Source: an uncultured Flavobacteriales bacterium
GTDB taxonomy: Bacteria; Bacteroidota; Bacteroidia; Palsa-965
DNA: 22,144 nt
Reading direction: 5' to 3'
Assembly (NCBI GenBank): GCA_946478675.1
Contig: CAMLEF010000030.1
Coordinates: 1-22,144 of the forward strand
This document shows positions 1 through 7,369 of this stretch, piece by piece. The position numbers were made by a program, and so were the translations under genes. Numbering within the stretch: the stretch's first letter is position 1; each line of letters begins with the position of its first letter. The notes under the pieces are model-generated. The model worked only from the letters and a program-made list of their open reading frames with translations, made no database searches and had not been told where the DNA came from.

Positions 1-113
1 CGCAAAAATGCAAAAAACCGAGACACGAAGCGTGGAGAAAATAAAGGTTCGCACTGGCTGCATGGAGCGCTTTTCCTGTGCCTGTGGTTAAAGCAGCTGT
101 CTTGATTGCAGTA
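1..113. other. non-coding 3' flank with degenerate inverted repeat
   Basis: No gene is seen here. The stretch lies downstream of the minus-strand lipoprotein gene that ends at 114. Bases 76-93 (tgtgcctgtggttaaa) resemble the right arm of the ACCACAGGTACACAGAG-type inverted repeat at 7265-7331. Bases 18-43 (accgagacacgaagcgtgga) look like a decayed left arm. I read it as a degenerate member of the 3'-end hairpin family that recurs in this window. Confidence 0.35.
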
Positions 114-494
114 TTATCTTCTTATAGCTTGCACTTTCACGCATCGCCATTCGTCCATTCCGATATCGGTAGCCTGGACATCGTGCAGCATTTTTTCAAA
201 GGCAGGACTATCCGGATGATTCATTCTCAGATGTGGTACATGCGGAGGAGTTATTCCCTTCCATTCCGTGAAACGCGTTTTTAATGCCGCAACAGACGGG
301 GCATTGCTTTTATCGGCACGCAACACTAACTCGATCCGGTTTTGCCCATTGGTAATCACGTAGATTTTTTCAACTGCAGTATCCGCAAGCAGATCGCGCA
401 GGTCGCCATCTGAAATCGCAGGAAGCTGACGGGATGCGCAACCCAAACCGGTTACACCGAGAAGTACGGCGAGAAGTGCCAGGAAAGTTTTCAT
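114..494 (-). CDS. small lipoprotein of unknown function
   Basis: A 126-residue protein with a lipoprotein signal peptide: a short basic start, a hydrophobic stretch of about 15 residues, then the lipobox TGLGC with the lipidated cysteine at about residue 19. It is predicted to be anchored in the inner or outer membrane, facing the periplasm. The mature part is mixed alpha/beta with no domain I recognise. An in-frame GTG three bases earlier (497) is possible, but ATG at 494 gives a normal signal peptide and leaves a 4-base gap after the DinB-like gene (stop at 499), so the two are very likely co-transcribed. The function cannot be inferred from the sequence. Confidence 0.75.
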   Translation of the reverse strand: MKTFLALLAVLLGVTGLGCASRQLPAISDGDLRDLLADTAVEKIYVITNGQNRIELVLRADKSNAPSVAALKTRFTEWKGITPPHVPHLRMNHPDSPAFEKMLHDVQATDIGMDEWRCVKVQAIRR

Positions 495-498
495 CACA

Positions 499-948
499 CT
501 ACATTTTCTCCCACTCCCACAGCTTAAAGCTCTTCATCTTGTCGAACGGCATTCCCGCATTCTTCAAATGCAGCAGCACCTGCCCGCGGTGATGCGCTTC
601 GTGCGCGATGAGATACGCGAAAAACGTTTCCGGGCCTTTCCTGAATCCTTTCGCATTCCCATTCTCCACATCACGGAATAGTTCCGCTACGGCTTCCGCA
701 GAAGATTCCAGCGCAGCCTTCAGCTCTTTCTTAGAAACGCCCTTCTCCATTTTCTTCAGCGATTTCACCAGCGCCGGCCGTAACGCTTCCAGCCATTGCA
801 GCCGTACGTTGTGCAAATGCGCCAACTGATCGGCAATGCTGCGCGCTCGGGCATTCGCAGCAAAATTCAACTGCTCATCAGAAAGCTGCTCGATCACAAA
901 AATGTTGATGCGGTTGTTCGTCAGGAAAACGTCGGCGAGGGTGCTCAT
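499..948 (-). CDS. DinB-like four-helix-bundle protein
   Basis: A 149-residue cytoplasmic protein of the DinB/YfiT-like putative metal-binding superfamily. The family is a four-helix bundle that binds a divalent metal through three histidines. Some members are thiol transferases (bacillithiol or mycothiol S-transferases), but most have no assigned reaction. Visible here are QLAHLHNVR with H44/H46 and a C-terminal HEAHHRGQ with H116 and H120, in the spacing expected for the metal site. The length is normal for the family. ATG at 948 is the natural start. The gene is followed after 4 bases by a small lipoprotein gene, probably in the same transcript. The upstream intergenic space (949-1033) is an inverted repeat belonging to the 3' end of the ABC gene. 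No specific substrate can be assigned. Confidence 0.85.
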   Translation of the reverse strand: MSTLADVFLTNNRINIFVIEQLSDEQLNFAANARARSIADQLAHLHNVRLQWLEALRPALVKSLKKMEKGVSKKELKAALESSAEAVAELFRDVENGNAKGFRKGPETFFAYLIAHEAHHRGQVLLHLKNAGMPFDKMKSFKLWEWEKM

Positions 949-953
949 GAGAA

Positions 954-1028
954 AAGTTTAAAGTCCGGGGGTTAAAGTCCGAAGTTTCAGGTTACAGTGC
1001 ATCACTTTAAACTCCGGACTTTAAACTT
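954..1028. repeat. inverted repeat at the 3' end of the ABC ATPase gene
   Basis: Arms 954-967 (aagtttaaagtccg) and 1015-1028 (cggactttaaactt) are perfect 14-base reverse complements, with further partial copies of gttaaagtccgaag inside. The repeat fills the gap between the ABC ATPase stop (1034) and the DinB-like start (948). It may act as a transcription end signal for the upstream gene. Confidence 0.6.
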
Positions 1029-1033
1029 CGGAT

Positions 1034-1654
1034 TCATTTATAATTCTCCATCCGCAGCTCTTCACCGCAGAAAAAATATTCTTCCGGAACCTGGTTGGAG
1101 CAGACGATGATCGTTCTTCCGGAATGATTATCGGTAACGAGCTTGCCGTACCATTCGCAGGCCTGGTGGTCGAGATTGGAGCACGGCTCATCGAGCAGCA
1201 GCAGCGGCGTATCGCTGAGGATCGCCAGCGCGAGCTTCGTGCGCATCCGCATACCCGAGGAAAAATTCTTCAGCTGCTTGTTCTTCGCATGCGCCAGCCC
1301 CGACAATTCGAGCACGTCGTTCGCGTGAAGGTTATTCCGCCACTTCTTGAATTGTCCGTGGAAAGCGATGGATTCCATCAGCGTGAAATCGTCCATCAGG
1401 TCGAGGTACGGCGAAGCATAAGAGATGTGACGATACACTTCTTCCTGCCCGATCTTCATCGCGTTCCATTCGTAGAACGCTTTTCCTTCGCCCTGCATGA
1501 GGCTGCCCGCAATCACCTGCAGCAACGTCGATTTCCCCGAACCGTTCGCGCCGAGAATAACCGTTTGTTTTCCCGTCTCGAACACATGCGAAACGCCACG
1601 GAAGATCCACTCCCGTCCGAACTTCTTACCGATATTTTCCAGCGAAACGCGCAC
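1034..1654 (-). CDS. ABC transporter ATP-binding protein (CcmA-like, solitary)
   Basis: A 206-residue ABC nucleotide-binding domain. Walker A GANGSGKST is at residues 35-43, the ABC signature FSSGM at about 131-135, and Walker B LLLLDEP at 151-157 with the catalytic glutamate at 156. The usual switch histidine after Walker B is replaced by asparagine: VCSNQ, where most families have a TH or SH pair. The length and simple domain layout resemble the small CcmA-type ATPases. No permease gene is nearby, so partner and substrate are unknown. I start it at GTG 1654: the open frame continues upstream to 1834, but only through low-complexity intergenic repeats, and a TATCTTTG -7 element lies 3 bases before this GTG. 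A leaderless transcript is likely. Confidence 0.8.
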   Translation of the reverse strand: MRVSLENIGKKFGREWIFRGVSHVFETGKQTVILGANGSGKSTLLQVIAGSLMQGEGKAFYEWNAMKIGQEEVYRHISYASPYLDLMDDFTLMESIAFHGQFKKWRNNLHANDVLELSGLAHAKNKQLKNFSSGMRMRTKLALAILSDTPLLLLDEPCSNLDHQACEWYGKLVTDNHSGRTIIVCSNQVPEEYFFCGEELRMENYK

Positions 1655-1657
1655 GCG

Positions 1658-1665
1658 CAAAGATA
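1658..1665 (-). promoter_or_regulatory. Bacteroidota -7 element of the ABC ATPase gene
   Basis: TATCTTTG on the minus strand matches the TAnnTTTG consensus of the Bacteroidota housekeeping sigma factor. It ends 3 bases before the GTG at 1654, which supports that start and predicts little or no 5' leader. No clear -33 element is visible. Confidence 0.55.
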
Positions 1666-1671
1666 TTGAAT

Positions 1672-1917
1672 GAGTTGGAGTTTGGAGTGGGGTGTGGGGT
1701 GTGGGGTGTGGGGAGGGTTGTGTGGGGTTTTGGACATTTAAAATCCCCCCGTTTGTTCGAGCGAAGTCCAAACCTTTTTCATTCCAATGCGAAAGGTTCT
1801 CGACTTCGCTCGAACAAACGGAGAGCCCGAACAAACGTAAAAGCGACTAAAAGCATTTCATCTGAAAAGGAAGATTCTAAGCTACAGACTCCCGACTCCG
1901 AACTCAAAACTCCGAAC
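1672..1917. repeat. nested inverted repeats filling an intergenic region
   Basis: The inner arms 1750-1768 and 1802-1820 are perfect 19-base reverse complements (cgtttgttcgagcgaagtc) flanking about 33 bases. An outer pair is imperfect: gagttggagtttggagtgggg from 1672, and actccgaactcaaaactccgaactc ending at about 1919. A run of gtgtgggg copies occupies 1683-1720. The whole gap between the repeat-protein gene end (1918) and the ABC gene promoter is made of these elements. No gene is supported; an open frame across part of it is repeat sequence only. Confidence 0.65.
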
Positions 1918-2472
1918 TCACTTCACCAGTCCGCGATTGTAGATTCGCGAAACAAAAATCGGCATGAAGCATGCAGCGACTTTCTCACCGTCCGTCAGCT
2001 TTGAAAGATCGCCCTTGATCGACCAGTCGTCCCAGCTGTTGCCGAAGTACGTATCGAATTCGAGATCGATACCTTCGCGCTTCATCGTCCACTGGCTCCA
2101 CGTCGAAGCATACAGCGTTTGGATCGTCACTTTCTCCGGCAGGTCGCCGCCGCTCAGCTCCCACTTGTTCCAGGAAGAACCGATCCACGTTTTCAGCTTG
2201 TAGCTTTTGCCGTTGACGGTGATCTCCCAGCTGTTGTATTTATCGTTGAATTCCGTGTTGATCTCGCCGCTCAGCCCGCCTACTTCAAACGTCCAGCGGT
2301 TCGGATCATTCATCAGGTAGGCTTCGATATTTCCTTCTTCACTGCCGAGCGTCACTTCCCAACGTTCGATCTTCCCTTTCATGAACGTGCGCACGCGGCC
2401 TTCCTCCGCCTCTTCCGCACGAAGCGTGGCGAAGCAGCCGAACAGGAATAGCAATACAAGCAATCGTTTCAT
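1918..2472 (-). CDS. secreted six-repeat protein, diverged paralog
   Basis: A 184-residue protein with a signal peptide (about residues 1-19, ending in LRA). The mature part is six imperfect repeats at residues 26-46, 47-68, 69-90, 91-114, 115-136 and 137-160. Each has an invariant tryptophan in a W-x-(V/I/L/M/F) strand motif, and most carry a Gly-rich turn before the next strand. The tail ends in an AACFMPIFVSRIY segment. Repeat lengths and the position of the SGGDL insertion in repeat 4 match, from repeat 2 onward, those of the protein encoded just upstream (3036-2503), so the two are tandem paralogs. This copy has lost most of the RYSND consensus. It starts 30 bases after the upstream gene, probably one operon. 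The function is unknown; a periplasmic or surface beta-rich fold is my inference. Confidence 0.75.
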   Translation of the reverse strand: MKRLLVLLFLFGCFATLRAEEAEEGRVRTFMKGKIERWEVTLGSEEGNIEAYLMNDPNRWTFEVGGLSGEINTEFNDKYNSWEITVNGKSYKLKTWIGSSWNKWELSGGDLPEKVTIQTLYASTWSQWTMKREGIDLEFDTYFGNSWDDWSIKGDLSKLTDGEKVAACFMPIFVSRIYNRGLVK

Positions 2473-2502
2473 GAATGGAAATACTTCAAAAACTGCGCCG
2501 TT

Positions 2503-3036
2503 TTAGCGATGAATAATACCGGCCGCCACCATGACAGGAATAAAGGCCACGGCCGCTTTCACGCCGGGCGAGGTATCGCCGTTGCAGCCGGAAATGCTCC
2601 AGTCGCCCGCATCGTTGCTGTAGCGCTGGCGCATGCTGATGTCGACGTTGCCGCCGCTCGCCTGCCAGTCGCTCCAGTCGTTGCTGTAACGCGCGCGGAT
2701 CGTCACGTCGCTGCTGAGATCGCCGCCGCTGAGCGACCACTCGCTGAAGTCGTGGCTGTAGCGTGTGCGCAGCGTGTACGATTTGCCGCCGATGTCGATG
2801 CTCCATTCGGAAAAGTCGTTGCTGTAGCGCGTGCGGATCGTGCCCGAAGCGCCGCCGACCTCCACGTTCCATTCGCTGAGATCGTTGCTGTAACGTTCGC
2901 GGATGCTGCCGCCACCACAGGCATCGACCGACCAATCGCTGGGATCATTGCTGTAACGCTGGCGGACGCTGCCATCCTGTGCCGCTGCGAAAAACGGGGT
3001 AAGCAGCAGGAGGAAAAGGAGATGGAGTTTTTTCAT
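2503..3036 (-). CDS. secreted protein with six RYSND-W repeats
   Basis: A 177-residue protein with a signal peptide (cleavage near AAAQ at residue 20). The mature part is six repeats at residues 21-42, 43-64, 65-86, 87-110, 111-132 and 133-156, with consensus (I/V/L)RxRYSNDxSEWS followed by a Gly-Gly turn. The tail (157-177) is hydrophobic: VKAAVAFIPVMVAAGII. Each repeat could form two beta strands, so a small beta-solenoid or barrel is plausible, but I do not recognise the family. The DNA repeats strongly too (tcgttgctgtaacg recurs), suggesting recent homogenisation by unequal exchange or gene conversion. The neighbouring paralog (2472-1918) keeps the same repeat register but has diverged. 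A weak -7-like TAACTTGT lies at 3041-3048. Confidence 0.8.
   Translation of the reverse strand: MKKLHLLFLLLLTPFFAAAQDGSVRQRYSNDPSDWSVDACGGGSIRERYSNDLSEWNVEVGGASGTIRTRYSNDFSEWSIDIGGKSYTLRTRYSHDFSEWSLSGGDLSSDVTIRARYSNDWSDWQASGGNVDISMRQRYSNDAGDWSISGCNGDTSPGVKAAVAFIPVMVAAGIIHR
2569..2976 (-). repeat. six tandem 66-72-base coding repeats
   Basis: The six coding units are 66, 66, 66, 72, 66 and 72 bases long, with a strongly conserved core that reads tcgttgctgtaacg or a close variant on the plus strand. They encode the RYSND-W peptide repeats of the 3036-2503 gene. The matching repeat block in the paralog spans about 1993-2397 but is not recognisable at DNA level. Confidence 0.8.
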
Positions 3037-3040
3037 AACG

Positions 3041-3048
3041 ACAAGTTA
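3041..3048 (-). promoter_or_regulatory. possible -7 element for the repeat-protein operon
   Basis: TAACTTGT is a one-mismatch version of TAnnTTTG, 4 bases before the ATG at 3036. The spacing is the same as at stronger sites in this window. No -33 element is visible. Confidence 0.3.
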
Positions 3049-3058
3049 GTGCAAAAAT

Positions 3059-3082
3059 GGCCGCGGATTTCGCGGATGACGC
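3059..3082. repeat. GCGGATT-type repeat at the 3' end of a lipoprotein gene
   Basis: Bases 3061-3075 form the small inverted repeat ccgcg-gattt-cgcgg, followed by gatgacgcggatt. The element sits directly after the stop of the lipoprotein gene ending at 3086. Its position matches the other 3'-end elements in this window. Confidence 0.4.
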
Positions 3083-3085
3083 GGA

Positions 3086-3739
3086 TTAAAAATGCGGCGG
3101 CGGAACACCTTTGAATTTGCTCAGTAGCCAAAGCGAAAGACAGCTCTGCTGGTAACCGCGCTCATTCTCTTCCATACTATCCGGGCGACAGGTGCGCGAT
3201 TCCTCCGCCAGCTTTTGCTCTTCTTCTTTCGAAAGTGAAACGGCCTGCGCAAACGGTTTGCCGGAAATGTATTCGATTGCTGCAATCGCCGCCATCTGGT
3301 ACGGATATTCATGATCGCGCAATTGGTCGTTGCAGATCATCGCCGTGGTGCGGTATTCCTGCGGATCTTCTTCCCAACCGTAATACTGGAAATAATCGCC
3401 GCGCAGCAACGCATGTTTAATTAACGGAACTGCCGATTGATATTTCAAATACGCAGCGAGATACATAAACGACGGTGCGCTGTCGATGTGCTGCACGATG
3501 AACGGCTCGAGTGAATCTTTATGATTAACGATTCCGCGAAGGAAGACGCTGTCCTGGAGGAGAAACTTTCCGTGGCGCAGGTCTTCGTAATCGCCGGTCG
3601 CAGGATCGGCGTAGATCGGCATTTTCGCGATGTCGTGCTGCGCTTCGGAAAGGTGATGGCGCAAATCGGCAATTTCTTTTTCGCGCGAAGAAGAATGACA
3701 ACCGATCAGCAGCAACAACAATGCGAAAGAAATTTTCAT
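3086..3739 (-). CDS. lipoprotein of unknown function
   Basis: A 217-residue protein. The start is set at ATG 3739 because it gives a compact lipoprotein signal ending in the lipobox LLIGC (cysteine at residue 14). The open frame reaches 3793, but the extra 18 residues precede the signal peptide and overlap the flank of the lpxA terminator. After the lipobox comes a short charged helix (EKEIADLRHHLSEAQHDI), then a mostly helical region with several cysteines near the C-terminus. No known domain is recognised. It is a separate unit from the lpx operon, which ends in a hairpin at 3800-3835. A weak TAATTTTC -7-like sequence lies 3 bases upstream. Confidence 0.7.
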   Translation of the reverse strand: MKISFALLLLLIGCHSSSREKEIADLRHHLSEAQHDIAKMPIYADPATGDYEDLRHGKFLLQDSVFLRGIVNHKDSLEPFIVQHIDSAPSFMYLAAYLKYQSAVPLIKHALLRGDYFQYYGWEEDPQEYRTTAMICNDQLRDHEYPYQMAAIAAIEYISGKPFAQAVSLSKEEEQKLAEESRTCRPDSMEENERGYQQSCLSLWLLSKFKGVPPPHF

Positions 3740-3742
3740 CCT

Positions 3743-3750
3743 GAAAATTA
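3743..3750 (-). promoter_or_regulatory. possible -7 element of the lipoprotein gene
   Basis: TAATTTTC has one mismatch to TAnnTTTG and ends 3 bases before the ATG at 3739, in the same leaderless geometry as other genes here. Without a -33 element the call is weak. Confidence 0.3.
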
Positions 3751-3795
3751 AGGAAGGGAAACGTTGCCCTGCAACATTCCGGAGGAATTGCAAGC

Positions 3796-3835
3796 AAAAG
3801 GGTCGACCTTCCGATAGCTATCGGCAGGTCGACCC
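3796..3835 (-). terminator. hairpin terminator of the lpx operon
   Basis: On the minus strand, 24 bases after the lpxA stop, GGGTCGACCT and AGGTCGACCC (10 bp) enclose CCGATAGCTATCGG. The stem is nearly continuous, with a single g/a mismatch, and is followed directly by CTTTTG. The stem plus T-run is a good intrinsic terminator for lpxD-lpxC/fabZ-lpxA. The inner palindrome is, as far as I recall, a common dispersed motif in Bacteroidota genomes. Confidence 0.8.
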
Positions 3836-3858
3836 CTGCTCTCGCAGTAATAATATTC

Positions 3859-4635
3859 TTAAGAAATCCCGCGGATAATCCCATCCTTCGAGGCACGAAT
3901 AAACTCGAGGATCAATTCCTTCTCTTTCGTTTCCGGCGCTTCTTTCTCGATCACGGAAACGGCATTCGTCACGTTCAAACCTTTCACGTACAGCGTGCGG
4001 TAAATATCTTCGATCTGCTGGATCGATTCATTGGAGAAACCGCGGCGGCGCAGTCCTACGGCATTCACGCCGACATACGACAGCGGCTCTCGCGCAGCTT
4101 TGACGTAAGGCGGAACGTTTTTGCGGACGCCGCTCATGCCGGCAATGAACGCATGCGCGCCGATGTGCACGAACTGCGAAACGCCCACCATGCCTTCCAG
4201 GATCGCCCAGTCTTCGATGATGCAATGGCCGGAGAGCCCGACGTTGTTCGCGAGAATGACGTTGTTGCCCACGAGGCAATCGTGCGCCACGTGAACGTAC
4301 GCCATCAGCAGGCAATTGCTGCCGATCGCGGTTTTATGACGGTCTTTCGTGCCGCGGTTCACCGTGACGTGCTCGCGGATTGTTGTATTATCGCCGATCT
4401 CGGTGATCGTCTGCTCGCCTTCGTATTTCAGATCCTGCGGGATGCCGCTGATGACGGCGCCGGGAAAAATGCGGCAGTTCTTACCGATGCGCGAACCGTC
4501 CATGATCGTCGTGTGCGGACCGATCCACGTGCCGTCGCCGATCACGACATCGCCCTGGATGTACGCGAATGGTTCGACCGTAACGTTCGATCCGAGCTTT
4601 GCCTTCGGGTCGATGTGTGCGAGGGGTGAGATCAT
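3859..4635 (-). CDS. lpxA: acyl-ACP--UDP-N-acetylglucosamine O-acyltransferase
   Basis: A 258-residue cytoplasmic enzyme for the first step of lipid A synthesis: transfer of a 3-hydroxyacyl chain from ACP to O3 of UDP-GlcNAc. It is a left-handed beta-helix of hexapeptide repeats (IGDGTWIG, IGDNTTI, VGNNVILANNVGLSG and similar) from about residue 5 to 185, followed by the helical C-terminal domain. The catalytic histidine is expected in the VHVAHDC motif, H118 by alignment with E. coli H125. The length equals the usual 255-265 residues. ATG at 4635 overlaps the lpxC/fabZ stop as ATGA, the mark of translational coupling. A longer open frame to 4752 is only the out-of-frame tail of the upstream gene. 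It is the last gene of the operon, followed by a hairpin terminator. Confidence 0.97.
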   Translation of the reverse strand: MISPLAHIDPKAKLGSNVTVEPFAYIQGDVVIGDGTWIGPHTTIMDGSRIGKNCRIFPGAVISGIPQDLKYEGEQTITEIGDNTTIREHVTVNRGTKDRHKTAIGSNCLLMAYVHVAHDCLVGNNVILANNVGLSGHCIIEDWAILEGMVGVSQFVHIGAHAFIAGMSGVRKNVPPYVKAAREPLSYVGVNAVGLRRRGFSNESIQQIEDIYRTLYVKGLNVTNAVSVIEKEAPETKEKELILEFIRASKDGIIRGIS

Positions 4636-6062
4636 ACGCTGGCGGGTTCCGCTTTTTTCTGTTCCACGTTCCGCACCTTTATGATCTGTGCGAGCATCTC
4701 TGCTTCGGAAGCGACTTTGTTGTTGAGATACGCGGTGCCTTTCATGTGGCAAAGTCCGCGGCGGATCGGCGTGAGTAGCTCGAGCTTGAAGACGAGCGTA
4801 TCACCCGGCACCACTTTCTGCTTGAACTTCACGTTCTCCATTTTCAGGAAATACGTCTGGTAATTTTCCGGATCGGGAACGGTCTTGAGACACAGGATTC
4901 CGCCGGTTTGCGCCATCGCTTCCACCTGCAGCACGCCGGGGAAGATCGGCTCGTCGGGGAAGTGGCCCTGCGTCCAGAATTCCGTCATCGAAATATTCTT
5001 CACCCCCACCACGTACGTCGGCGTGAGCTCGATGATCTTGTCGACCATCAGGAACGGCTGGCGATGCGGCAGGATGCTCATGATCTCGCGAATGTCGCAG
5101 ACGGCAGGCGCGCCGGGATCGAAAGACACTACCTCTTTTTTGGAACGCTCTTTTTTCACGAGCTCTTTCAGCTTCTTCGCGAAAGCAACGTTGCCGGCGT
5201 GACCGGGACGCGCAGCGAGCACATGAATTTTCATCTTCACACCAACCAGCGCAAGATCGCCGACGATATCGAGCAGCTTGTGGCGCGCAGGCTCGTTGTA
5301 ATACTGCAGCGCGGTATTGTTGAGCACGCCGCGGCCTTTCACCTCTACGTCGGGCTTGTTGAAGACTTTGCGGAGATGCGCCATCTGCTCATCCGAGATC
5401 GGCTTGTCGACGAGCACGACTGCGTTGTCAAGGTCGCCGCCTTTGATGAGGTTGTGCGCGAGCAAGGCTTCGAGCTCGTGCAGGAACACGAACGTGCGGC
5501 AGCGTGAGATCGCTTCTTTGAATTCCGCCATCTTGTACATCGACGCGTGCTGCGTGCCGAGCACTTCGGAATTGTAATCCACCATCACCGTCACGCGGAA
5601 CTCGTCCTGCGGAACAGCGAGCATTTCGACTTTCTTGATCGGGTCTTCGTAGGTGAGGTTTTCTTTCAGCTCGAAATAATAACGCTCTTCTTTCTGCTCA
5701 ACGAAACCGGCTTCTTCGAGCGCCTGGATGAAAGGCCACGAGCTGCCGTCCATGATCGGAACTTCCGGTGCGTCGAGATCGATCAGGATGTTGTCGAGAT
5801 CGCAGCCGGCAACAGCAGCGAGCACGTGCTCCGTCGTGTAAACGCGCGCGCCGTTCTGTTCAAGCGTCGTGCCGCGGGCGGTATCCACTACGTTGTCGAC
5901 GTCGGCATCCACAACGGGCTGTCCGTCCATGTCGACACGGCGGAATTTGAAACCGTGATTGTCAGGTGCGGGATGAAACGTAAGATTGGCTTTCTTGCCG
6001 GTATGCAAACCGACGCCGGAAACCGTTACGGACTTTTTAATCGTACGCTGTTTCGTGCTCAT
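4632..6062 (-). CDS. lpxC-fabZ: bifunctional LpxC deacetylase / FabZ dehydratase
   Basis: A 476-residue fusion typical of Bacteroidota. Residues 1 to about 310 are LpxC, the zinc amidase that deacetylates UDP-3-O-acyl-GlcNAc, the committed step of lipid A synthesis. The zinc ligands are H79 (TTEHVLAA), H261 and D265 (HKLLD), and the catalytic-base region is RPGHAGN with H288. Residues about 323-476 are FabZ, the hot-dog fold 3-hydroxyacyl-ACP dehydratase of fatty acid synthesis, with PHRQPF and the active-site H367 (GHFPDEP) and E381 (QVEAMAQ). Both active sites look intact. The two enzymes compete for the same 3-hydroxyacyl-ACP pool, so fusion ties their ratio. ATG at 6062 overlaps the lpxD stop by one base (TGATG); a GTG three bases earlier is less likely. 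Confidence 0.97.
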   Translation of the reverse strand: MSTKQRTIKKSVTVSGVGLHTGKKANLTFHPAPDNHGFKFRRVDMDGQPVVDADVDNVVDTARGTTLEQNGARVYTTEHVLAAVAGCDLDNILIDLDAPEVPIMDGSSWPFIQALEEAGFVEQKEERYYFELKENLTYEDPIKKVEMLAVPQDEFRVTVMVDYNSEVLGTQHASMYKMAEFKEAISRCRTFVFLHELEALLAHNLIKGGDLDNAVVLVDKPISDEQMAHLRKVFNKPDVEVKGRGVLNNTALQYYNEPARHKLLDIVGDLALVGVKMKIHVLAARPGHAGNVAFAKKLKELVKKERSKKEVVSFDPGAPAVCDIREIMSILPHRQPFLMVDKIIELTPTYVVGVKNISMTEFWTQGHFPDEPIFPGVLQVEAMAQTGGILCLKTVPDPENYQTYFLKMENVKFKQKVVPGDTLVFKLELLTPIRRGLCHMKGTAYLNNKVASEAEMLAQIIKVRNVEQKKAEPASV

Positions 6063-7102
6063 CACTGGGGATCGGATCCGTTGTATTTTTTTTCGAGTTG
6101 CTTGACTTTATCCTGGATTGCAGGAAGATTGCGGAAGACGACGTACGAGCGTTTGTAATCGCCGATGCCGAAAGCGGGAGAGCCCTGCACGATTTCGTCG
6201 TCTTTGAGATTGCTGCCGATACCGGATTGCGCGGCGATCTTCACGCGGTTGCCGATGGTGAGATGGCCGATGATGCCGACCTGTCCGCCGATCATGCAAT
6301 CGCGGCCGATCTTGGTGCTGCCGGCGACTCCGGTTTGCGCAGCGATCACGGTATTCTCCCCGATCTCGACGTTGTGTGCCACCTGGATGAGGTTGTCGAG
6401 CTTCACGCCTTTGCGGATGATCGTAGAGCCGAGCGTGGCGCGGTCGATCGTGGTGTTGGCGCCGATCTCGACGTGATCTTCGAGGATGACGTTGCCGATA
6501 TGCGGAACTTTCTGGTAATTGTTTTCGCTGTTGGGCTGGAAGCCGAAGCCGTCGCCGCCGATGATGGTGCCTGACTGGAGAATGCAGTCGTTGCCGATCA
6601 CGCAATCGTGGTACACGCGAACGCCGGAATACAGCGTGCTGCCGTTGCCGACTTTCGCCATATCACCGATGAAGACGTGCGGATGGATCTTCGTGTTGTC
6701 ACCGATCACAACGTTGTCGCCGATGTATGCGAATGCGCCGACGTAAACGTTTTTGCCGATCGTAGCGGAAGGTGAAACATGCGCCTGGGCATCGACGCCG
6801 GTTTTGTTGAGGCGGAACTGGTTGTACGCTTCGAGCAGCTTCGCGAACGCCTGTCGCGCATCCGCCACGCGCACGAGCACGAGCTCTTTGGGAAACGCCT
6901 GTTCCGGTGCGAAATCGGAATTGACGATCACGATGCTGGCACCGGTGGTGTAGATGTAATGTGCGTACTGAGGATTCGAGAGAAAGGACAGTGAACCGGG
7001 CACACCTTCTTCGATCCTGGCCAGTTTTGACACCGAAACCTCAGGGTTGCCCTCTACCTTGCCGCCGACCAGCGCAGCAATTTCTTTGGCCGAAAATTTC
7101 AT
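6062..7102 (-). CDS. lpxD: UDP-3-O-(3-hydroxyacyl)glucosamine N-acyltransferase
   Basis: A 346-residue enzyme that adds the second 3-hydroxyacyl chain to UDP-3-O-acyl-glucosamine in lipid A synthesis. The N-terminal uridine-binding domain (about 1-100) is followed by a left-handed beta-helix of hexapeptide repeats (about 105-320) and a short helical C-terminus. The catalytic histidine is H243 in [11 protein letters not shown], equivalent to E. coli H239. The length matches the family (340-350). It is the first gene of the operon lpxD-lpxC/fabZ-lpxA, and its stop overlaps the next start by one base. A perfect TAAATTTG -7 element ends 4 bases before the ATG, so the operon message probably has almost no leader. 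Confidence 0.97.
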   Translation of the reverse strand: MKFSAKEIAALVGGKVEGNPEVSVSKLARIEEGVPGSLSFLSNPQYAHYIYTTGASIVIVNSDFAPEQAFPKELVLVRVADARQAFAKLLEAYNQFRLNKTGVDAQAHVSPSATIGKNVYVGAFAYIGDNVVIGDNTKIHPHVFIGDMAKVGNGSTLYSGVRVYHDCVIGNDCILQSGTIIGGDGFGFQPNSENNYQKVPHIGNVILEDHVEIGANTTIDRATLGSTIIRKGVKLDNLIQVAHNVEIGENTVIAAQTGVAGSTKIGRDCMIGGQVGIIGHLTIGNRVKIAAQSGIGSNLKDDEIVQGSPAFGIGDYKRSYVVFRNLPAIQDKVKQLEKKYNGSDPQ

Positions 7103-7106
7103 CCGT

Positions 7107-7114
7107 CAAATTTA
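7107..7114 (-). promoter_or_regulatory. Bacteroidota -7 element of the lpx operon
   Basis: TAAATTTG on the minus strand matches TAnnTTTG exactly, 4 bases before the lpxD ATG. No convincing -33 element is seen at the expected distance. Confidence 0.6.
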
Positions 7115-7264
7115 AAACAATATCGGCTTGTAAAGGGCTGCTAACGAATGATCTTTTCAAATAAACGACGGATGGGATTTTACCCGGAAAGGGGCAGTGT
7201 TTTCAGGAAAGAATTACAGGGGAAATCAGCAGTCGGATGAAACGTGGGCAATCTGCGAGAAGTG

Positions 7265-7331
7265 TTTAACCACAGGTACACAGAGGTCACCGTGTTCTCT
7301 GTGAAGACCTCTGTGTAACTCCGTGGTTAAA
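7265..7331. repeat. long inverted repeat at the 3' end of the MFS gene
   Basis: Left arm 7265-7288 (tttaaccacaggtacacaga...) and right arm 7306-7331 (ending tccgtggttaaa) are near-complete reverse complements: an outer 9-base stem with one mismatch and an inner 14-base run (acacagaggtc paired with gacctctgtgt and neighbours). The MFS stop lies 38 bases away. The CCACAGG/ACACAGAG wording recurs at 21396-21453, and a decayed form at 20690-20720. Confidence 0.65.
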
Positions 7332-7369
7332 GCAACAAGCTCTCCTGTATTCCGAACCTCTCCCGCAGC

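Larger units (their letters stand above)
7103..7369. other. intergenic region between MFS gene and lpxD
   Basis: No gene is supported. It holds the lpxD promoter element at its left end and a long inverted repeat (7265-7331) at its right end. Bases 7115-7264 show nothing I can assign. Confidence 0.6.

Noticed and set aside
1655..1834. N-terminal extension of the ABC ATPase
   Set aside because: The extra 60 codons run through gtgtgggg repeats and an inverted repeat, look nothing like an ABC domain, and lie upstream of the -7 element.
4636..4752. Longer lpxA start
   Set aside because: These 39 codons overlap the lpxC/fabZ 3' end out of frame and do not resemble LpxA; ATG 4635 gives the family length and an ATGA overlap.
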